A stretch of 12,076 nucleotides of DNA. It comes from CAZUCD01 sp964618855 (GTDB lineage: Bacteria > Sumerlaeota > Sumerlaeia > SLMS01 > JANRJK01). Below the pieces are notes generated by a model. The model was not told where the DNA came from. It made no database searches and saw only the letters and a program-made list of their open reading frames with translations. Below, one piece after another: positions 7,843 to 12,076 of this stretch (the first letter of the stretch is position 1; every line of letters starts with the position of its first letter). The translations under genes and the position numbers were made by a program. The stretch is taken from assembly GCA_964618855.1 (NCBI GenBank), contig CAZUCD010000119.1:1-12076 (forward strand), given 5' to 3'.

Positions 7843-9302
7843 AGGCCAACCGACTTCCAGGCGTCCTGCGCTCGGCCATCCTTGCCTGTGCATTGGCCGT
7901 CGCGCTCCCATGCGCGCTCCCCGCCCAGACCGACGAGCAGGTCATGGCAAGCCACGGCATCGACGTCGTGGAAAAGTTCTTCTCCGGCAAGTTCGAGGAC
8001 GTGCGCGGATCCTTCACGGACGAGATGAGCAAGGCGCTCCCCCCGGAGGTCGTGTCGGGTCTCCCGATGCAGATCACCGCCCAGCTCGGCGCGTTCAAGG
8101 GAACCGGCACGCCCTCCGTCAACGCCGACAGCGATTCCATCCGCACCGTGCTCGTCCCCCTCCAATTCGAGAAGGGGCGGCTGATCGCGCGCGTGGCGTA
8201 CATGCTCGATGGCTCCAGCGCGAAGGTGGCCGGCTTCTGGATCCAGGAGGAGCAGCAACCGGGGCAGCAGGGACAGGCGCAGGCGAACGAGGGTGCCGAG
8301 GGGCAAGCCGCGGCCGCGCCCGGCCAGCAGCCCGGGGGACAGCAGATCGAGCTCCCCACAAGCGGCGCACCCTACGTCGACGCCACCAAGTTCAAGGAGT
8401 TCCCCCTGCAGGTCGACGGCCTGCCGGGTGTCCTGACGCTCCCCATGGAGGCGCAGCCCTCCAACCCCGTGCCCGTCGTCGTCCTCGTCCACGGCTCGGG
8501 ACCGAACGACATGAACGAAACCGTCGCGGCCAACAGGCCCTTCCTCGATCTGGCGCAGGGCCTCGGCTCCCAGGGCATCGCCGTCCTGCGCTACACCAAG
8601 CGCACCCTCTACGACCCGAAGATGGGCATGAACAAGCAGCTCACCGTGCAGGAGGAGGTCGTGAACGACGTGCTCTCCGCATTGAGGGACGTTCGCGGCG
8701 TGCCGGGCCTCGACCAGACGAAGACCTTCGTCGTCGGCCACAGCCTCGGCGCATGGCTCGGCCCGGAGATCGCCAAGCAGGACGGCCAACTCGCCGGGAT
8801 CGTCATGCTGGGGGCGCCGACCAAGCTCGGCCCGCAGAGCGTCATCGAGCAGATCGACTATCTTCTCAAGAACTCCCCGGACATGGCTGCGCCGGACAAA
8901 CAGCAGGCCGTCGCCGCCATGCGCGCCGAGATGGAGAAGCTTATCGCCGGGCAGGGGAACCCGGACACGCCCTACATGGGCGCCTACATGGCATACTGGA
9001 ATGACCTGAGCCAGCGCGACATGGTCGCCGTCGCGAAGGGACTCACCGTGCCGATGTACCTCGCCTTTGGCGAACGCGACTACCAAGTGCTCCCCTCCAA
9101 CGCCGAGGGTTGGAAGGCAGCCTTCGAAAGCCGCAAGGACGTGCGCGTCAAAGTGTACCCCACCCTCAACCACCTCATGATCGCCGGCTCCGGCACACCA
9201 CTCCCGGCCGAATACTCCATCCCGGGATACGTGGCTCCCGACATCGTCGATGACATCGCCAAGTTCATCAAGGCGCAGAAACCCGCCGGACTTCAGTTCT
9301 AG
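7839..9302 (+). CDS. Secreted alpha/beta hydrolase with N-terminal DUF3887-like domain
   Basis: The 487-aa product starts with a signal peptide: a basic N-terminus, a hydrophobic core at about 12-27, and likely cleavage after LPA at 29. A DUF3887-like domain (about 34-135) follows, then a Gln/Gly/Ala-rich linker (about 136-170), then an alpha/beta hydrolase domain (about 185-480). Hydrolase landmarks are the oxyanion-region HGSGPNDMNET (218-228), the nucleophile elbow GHSLG with Ser302, the acid Asp414 in FGERD, and His445 in LNHLM. This layout matches exported serine hydrolases or esterases annotated as DUF3887 plus alpha/beta hydrolase; the substrate is unknown. The ATG overlaps the trpB stop by 4 bp, and GGAGGAG lies 11 nt upstream. 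Translation from further upstream would place trpB-overlapping sequence before the signal peptide, so ATG 7839 is clearly preferred. Confidence 0.92.
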   Translation: MKANRLPGVLRSAILACALAVALPCALPAQTDEQVMASHGIDVVEKFFSGKFEDVRGSFTDEMSKALPPEVVSGLPMQITAQLGAFKGTGTPSVNADSDSIRTVLVPLQFEKGRLIARVAYMLDGSSAKVAGFWIQEEQQPGQQGQAQANEGAEGQAAAAPGQQPGGQQIELPTSGAPYVDATKFKEFPLQVDGLPGVLTLPMEAQPSNPVPVVVLVHGSGPNDMNETVAANRPFLDLAQGLGSQGIAVLRYTKRTLYDPKMGMNKQLTVQEEVVNDVLSALRDVRGVPGLDQTKTFVVGHSLGAWLGPEIAKQDGQLAGIVMLGAPTKLGPQSVIEQIDYLLKNSPDMAAPDKQQAVAAMRAEMEKLIAGQGNPDTPYMGAYMAYWNDLSQRDMVAVAKGLTVPMYLAFGERDYQVLPSNAEGWKAAFESRKDVRVKVYPTLNHLMIAGSGTPLPAEYSIPGYVAPDIVDDIAKFIKAQKPAGLQF

Positions 9303-9315
9303 GTTTCAGGGGACG

Positions 9316-9336
9316 GGAATCGTGGTTCGTGATTCC
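9316..9336. repeat. Inverted repeat downstream of the hydrolase
   Basis: GGAATC at 9316-9321 pairs with GATTCC at 9331-9336 across a 9-nt loop. It starts 14 nt after the hydrolase stop. No T-run follows, so a terminator role is possible but weak. Confidence 0.35.
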
Positions 9337-9355
9337 GGACCCGAACTCCCATAAA

Positions 9356-9498
9356 CGACCTTTCAACCTTTCAACCTTTCGACCTTTCGACCTTTCGACC
9401 TTTCAACCTTTCGACTTTAGACTTTCGACTTTCGACCTTTCGACTTTCGACCTTTCGACTTTCGACCTTTCAACCTTTCGACTTTCGACTTTCGACTT
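9356..9498. repeat. Mixed-period tandem repeat of 8-bp and 7-bp units
   Basis: I count 18 full units plus a partial one. Eleven are octamers (CGACCTTT or CAACCTTT) and seven are heptamers (six CGACTTT and one AGACTTT); the partial last unit is CGACTT. Units 1-7 are all octamers. At 9426-9470 a heptamer and an octamer alternate to give the 15-bp unit CGACTTTCGACCTTT three times in a row. The block sits in the gap between the hydrolase stop and the DUF1858 gene, ending 24 bp before that gene's ATG. Low-complexity reading frames run through it on both strands, but I take them as by-products of the repeat. Comparable short intergenic tandem repeats, such as the heptanucleotide STRRs of cyanobacteria, are known; the function here is unknown. 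Confidence 0.95.
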
Positions 9499-9509
9499 CC
9501 CCACTCCGC

Positions 9510-9514
9510 GGAGG
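9510..9514 (+). promoter_or_regulatory. Shine-Dalgarno for the DUF1858 gene
   Basis: GGAGG lies 8 nt before the ATG at 9523, immediately downstream of the tandem repeat. It fixes the start and shows that the repeat is untranslated leader or promoter DNA rather than part of this protein. Confidence 0.65.
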
Positions 9515-9522
9515 CTTCCCGC

Positions 9523-10035
9523 ATGACCGCACTGGCACTGGCCGCCGCGCTCGCCGCGATAGTCCTGGCGTTGGCCGCGCACGTGCGCGCGACACGCCTG
9601 GCGGGTGAACTCGACCATGTGCGCCGGACCTCGCGCGCGAATGCAGACCGCGCCGAGGAGCTTGTTCGCGCGCTTCGCGAGGAAGTCCGCAAGGCGGGGT
9701 CGGGCGGGCGCCGGTCGCAGGGGAACTGGTTCTCGCCGCGAATGACGATCGCGGACGCCTTGAAGCTGCACGAGGGCGTGCGTGGGGTGCTGGCCGCGAT
9801 GCACATCGGCGGGTGCTCCGGTTGCTCGGCCAGCTCGACGGAAACGCTCGAGGAGGCGGCCGCCGGCCACGGCGTCGACCTGGGCGAGATGCTGGACAGG
9901 ATGAATGCCCTGATGGAGGCCGCGCCCCCCGCGGCGCCGGCGCCTGCGGGCGGCGACCTCGCCGCCGCGGCGGCCGCCCTTCCCCCCGCCAACGGCGGGC
10001 GCGTGATGCTCGCAGTCGGACGCCTGGACCAGTAG
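9523..10035 (+). CDS. Membrane-anchored DUF1858 (CxxC disulfide domain) protein
   Basis: The 170-aa product has an N-terminal transmembrane helix (about 2-20, Ala/Leu-rich). A charged, probably helical or coiled-coil stretch follows (about 22-58). A DUF1858-like domain (about 72-130) contains GGCSGCSASSTETLEEAA with Cys98 and Cys101, and then GVDLGEMLDRMNAL. An Ala/Pro-rich tail closes the protein. DUF1858 domains, also called hybrid-cluster-protein-associated disulfide domains, are usually small soluble proteins or parts of Fe-S and redox enzymes. The CxxC suggests a redox or metal/cluster-related role. Here the domain is tethered to the membrane with a spacer helix, probably facing the cytoplasm by a simple N-anchor reading, but topology is not certain. 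Two bases separate it from the next gene, so the two are probably cotranscribed. The domain call is good; the function is inferred. Confidence 0.85.
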   Translation: MTALALAAALAAIVLALAAHVRATRLAGELDHVRRTSRANADRAEELVRALREEVRKAGSGGRRSQGNWFSPRMTIADALKLHEGVRGVLAAMHIGGCSGCSASSTETLEEAAAGHGVDLGEMLDRMNALMEAAPPAAPAPAGGDLAAAAAALPPANGGRVMLAVGRLDQ

Positions 10036-10037
10036 CC

Positions 10038-10961
10038 ATGGCGCGCCCCGTGGAGCCCGCGCCGCGCGGCGCGTGGGACGCTGCAGCAAGGCTGATGGCG
10101 ACGGCCGTTCTCCTCGCGTGCGCGGCGTACGGCGCATCCTCCGGGTGGAGTACGCTGGAGGCCGAGCGGGTCGGAGGGCTTGGCATGGAGAAGACCCGCG
10201 CGGAACGGAACCCAAACCTCGGGCGCGTCGAGCTCCGCCGCGCGGCATCCATCGATCCCCACAATGCGGAGGTCGCCCTGAAGCTCTCGAACATGCTCCT
10301 CCAGTCCGAGAACGACCGCGCGCTGCGCGGGCGCGATGCGGAGGTCTCCTTCGAGGCGCTCCGCGAGAGCATGATGTTCCTCGACCGCGCGACCGCGACG
10401 GGCGTCGCGCCCGCACTCGCCGCCCGGCAGAAGGCGGAGACGGCGGAGTTCCTCTCCCAGCTCGAGCTGCGCCGGGGCAACCGCGACGCCGCGCGGACGC
10501 TCAACGCGCAGGCCGCAGACGCCTTCGCCGAGGCCATCCGCCTCAGCCCCGCCGTCCGCGAGGGAACGGCGGACATCTACGCGCGCGCAATGGTGGCGGA
10601 CTGGCGCGATGGCCGGATGGCCATGGCCTCCGTGCACGCGCGTGAGGCGGTCAGGCGCGGGGGGCGCGAACTGATCGACGCACGCGAGGCCGGCCCCGCC
10701 ATCGTCGCGGCCGAGTCCGCCCTCGGCAACTTCCCGGGCGCCATGCTCGAGCTGCGTCACCAGGTGCGACTGAAGCCCGGGGATCCGCGGCGCATCTCCG
10801 CGCTGGAGCGCGCGGCCCTCGATCTGCGGTCGCAGTCCACCGCCGTGCTCGTCCTGGAGGGACTCGAGCGCGAGCGGCGCCTGCCGCCCGAGGGTGCGCG
10901 CCTGCTGTCGCAGCTCCGCGCGTCCACGGCAGGTGCGCCGCCTCCGACGCCGCCGGGCTGA
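10038..10961 (+). CDS. Membrane-anchored TPR-like protein
   Basis: The 307-aa product has a cytoplasmic N-terminus of about 16 residues, one transmembrane helix (about 17-35), and an alpha-helical body with TPR-like pieces. The clearest are RAASIDPHNAEVALKLSNML (about 69-88), ADAFAEAIRLSP (about 160-171), and ALGNFPGAMLELRHQVRLKPGD (about 228-249). These follow the small-large residue spacing and the terminal Pro of TPRs. The tail is Pro-rich. Such proteins usually act as scaffolds; no enzymatic motif is visible. The ATG comes 2 bp after the preceding stop, and the next gene begins 5 bp after this stop, giving a tight three-gene run with a glycosyltransferase. That context would fit a role in envelope polysaccharide or protein glycosylation, but this is inference. 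The single anchor could also be an uncleaved signal peptide. Confidence 0.85.
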   Translation: MARPVEPAPRGAWDAAARLMATAVLLACAAYGASSGWSTLEAERVGGLGMEKTRAERNPNLGRVELRRAASIDPHNAEVALKLSNMLLQSENDRALRGRDAEVSFEALRESMMFLDRATATGVAPALAARQKAETAEFLSQLELRRGNRDAARTLNAQAADAFAEAIRLSPAVREGTADIYARAMVADWRDGRMAMASVHAREAVRRGGRELIDAREAGPAIVAAESALGNFPGAMLELRHQVRLKPGDPRRISALERAALDLRSQSTAVLVLEGLERERRLPPEGARLLSQLRASTAGAPPPTPPG

Positions 10962-10966
10962 GGCGC

Positions 10967-12076
10967 GTGGGCGAGTCCGGGAGGGCGCAACAGGTCGATC
11001 CGGCCCCGCCGGCCGCCGTGCGGTGGTGGTGGCTCGCCGCAGAGCTCGCGCTCCTCGCGGCCTTCCTCGTCCTCTTCCACAGCGTCGTTGACCCCGCCCG
11101 CTACACGACCGGTCGCACCCTCTTTCCGGGCCCCGACGGCGTGGAGTACGGCTGGTTCGCCTTCGCCCTCAACGAGGGCAGGTCCCCGATGGTCCCCGTC
11201 GCGCACGAGGTGCACCCGTCGCGCTATGGGCCGATTCACCCGCTCTGCATGGCGGCCTACATGTTCCTGGACGGGGACGGGATGGACTCGTTCCTGCAGT
11301 ACTCCGAAGTGGCGATAATGCTGGCGTGCGTGTGCTTTTGGGCGATGCTAGCGGGGCTGGGGGCGCGGGCCCCGACGCGGCTCGCCGCTGTCCTCGTGGT
11401 GTTCTACTCGACCCTGCCGATCCGCCTTGGGCGGAGCCTGATGCCCGAGTCGACGATCTGCATGGCGCTCTTCGCCGGGGCGGCTCTCGGGGTGTGGTGC
11501 GCGAGGTGGACCCCGCGCGGCGCATGGGGGCACAAGCTGGCCGCGGCGGGCTTCGTGATGGCGGGCGCGCTGTGCGCGGTTCCGGGGACGATCCGCCCCT
11601 CGCTCCTGCCGCTGGCCGGGCTTCCGTTCCTCGCGGCCCTGTTCGGCATGCAGGGAAGCGCGCGCACGCGCGCCTTGCTGTTAGTCGCCGTCGGCGCGTG
11701 CTGCACGCCGCTGCTGACCATGGTGGCCAACCGAGTGCTCATGGGGTACTGGGGGCTGACCGGGTATGACCATTGGACGAGCAGCATTCGATTCCTGAAC
11801 CCGTCCACCCTGATGAATCCGACGGGCGCCTTCCCACATTCGCCGAGTATCCTGGACCTGACAGCCGAGGCCTTTCTCGCCAGGAGCACGCGGCTCGCGC
11901 GCTCGCCCGGCCCGGCGCTCCTTGTGGTGTGGGGCCTCGCGTTGTTCTCCGTCATTCCGTTGAAGGCGATGCCTGGGCCCTCCCGCGCCCACGCGTGGTT
12001 CCCCGCGTTTGCGGTGGCCACGTTCGGCGTCAACTTCCTGTTCCACCTCGTCTACTTCTTTCACGACATGCGGTTC
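10967..12076 (+). CDS. GT39/PMT-like integral membrane glycosyltransferase (3' end missing)
   Basis: The frame stays open for 370 codons to the right edge, so the protein is partial. It starts at GTG 10967, with GAGG across the preceding stop 3 nt before it; GTG 11018 is an alternative. Hydrophobic helices are at about 22-38, 113-132, 138-152, 163-180, 189-206, 211-228, 234-254, 310-330 and 340-358. The first large loop holds PDGVEYGWFAFALNEG (acidic Asp57 and Glu60) and HPSRYGPIHPL, and a later loop holds RSLMPE. This arrangement matches the PMT/ArnT-like GT39 group, which transfers sugars from polyprenyl-phosphate donors on the outer side of the cytoplasmic membrane. Acceptor and sugar cannot be told. 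Shorter frames at 11088-11318 and 11326-11769 are in other phases and are not genes. Confidence 0.85.
   Translation, partial: MGESGRAQQVDPAPPAAVRWWWLAAELALLAAFLVLFHSVVDPARYTTGRTLFPGPDGVEYGWFAFALNEGRSPMVPVAHEVHPSRYGPIHPLCMAAYMFLDGDGMDSFLQYSEVAIMLACVCFWAMLAGLGARAPTRLAAVLVVFYSTLPIRLGRSLMPESTICMALFAGAALGVWCARWTPRGAWGHKLAAAGFVMAGALCAVPGTIRPSLLPLAGLPFLAALFGMQGSARTRALLLVAVGACCTPLLTMVANRVLMGYWGLTGYDHWTSSIRFLNPSTLMNPTGAFPHSPSILDLTAEAFLARSTRLARSPGPALLVVWGLALFSVIPLKAMPGPSRAHAWFPAFAVATFGVNFLFHLVYFFHDMRF

Noticed and set aside
7881..7892. Lipobox-like ILAC in the hydrolase signal peptide
   Set aside because: The Cys is followed by more hydrophobic residues and a good signal peptidase I site (LPA) downstream, so a secreted protein is likelier than a lipoprotein.
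9356..9498. CRISPR-like regular repetition
   Set aside because: Units are 7-8 bp with no spacers and no cas genes nearby.
9329..9526. 65-codon plus-strand frame through the repeat
   Set aside because: Its sequence is just the translated repeat (Ser-Thr-Phe-Asp pattern); the spurious-ORF pattern is common for such arrays.
9417..10760. Minus-strand open frame (447 codons) entering the tandem repeat
   Set aside because: It is antisense to the DUF1858 and TPR genes and ends in a low-complexity Lys/Ser/Arg run made by the repeat.

Overview
The window is very GC-rich and shows a strong G/C preference at third codon positions. Its most telling gene is a 1,255-residue Ser/Thr kinase fused to a transmembrane segment and a very long TPR array. 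This architecture, with a DWG in place of DFG, is typical of Planctomycetota, so I infer a planctomycete or close relative. No rRNA, tRNA, CRISPR array, integrase or transposase is visible, and I see no recognisable defence system.

Layout, left to right. (1) Positions 92-967 (+) encode a SirB1/transglutaminase-like protein; its start is uncertain and the frame is open to the left edge. (2) The kinase-TPR gene converges on it from the minus strand (989-4756), leaving only 21 bp between the stop codons. (3) A divergent intergenic stretch of about 240 bp holds three small hairpins and two repeated sequence words. (4) A probable small basic protein (about 52-84 aa, ending at 5151) overlaps by 7 bp the start of a 459-aa protein of unknown function (5145-6524). 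(5) trpB (6598-7842) overlaps by 4 bp a secreted DUF3887-alpha/beta hydrolase (7839-9302), so these two are very probably cotranscribed. No trpA is in view. (6) A 220-bp intergenic region carries an unusual microsatellite built from mixed 8-bp and 7-bp units (9356-9498). (7) A three-gene + strand run follows: a membrane-anchored DUF1858 protein with a CxxC (9523-10035), a membrane-anchored helical-repeat protein (10038-10961), and a multi-spanning GT39/PMT-like glycosyltransferase that runs off the right edge (10967-12076). The gaps are 2 bp and 5 bp.

Most genes are recognisable families in ordinary arrangement. The parts least explained by known families are the two-gene hypothetical unit with its hairpin-rich leader, the mixed-period repeat, and the membrane-tethered DUF1858 protein beside a TPR protein and a glycosyltransferase.
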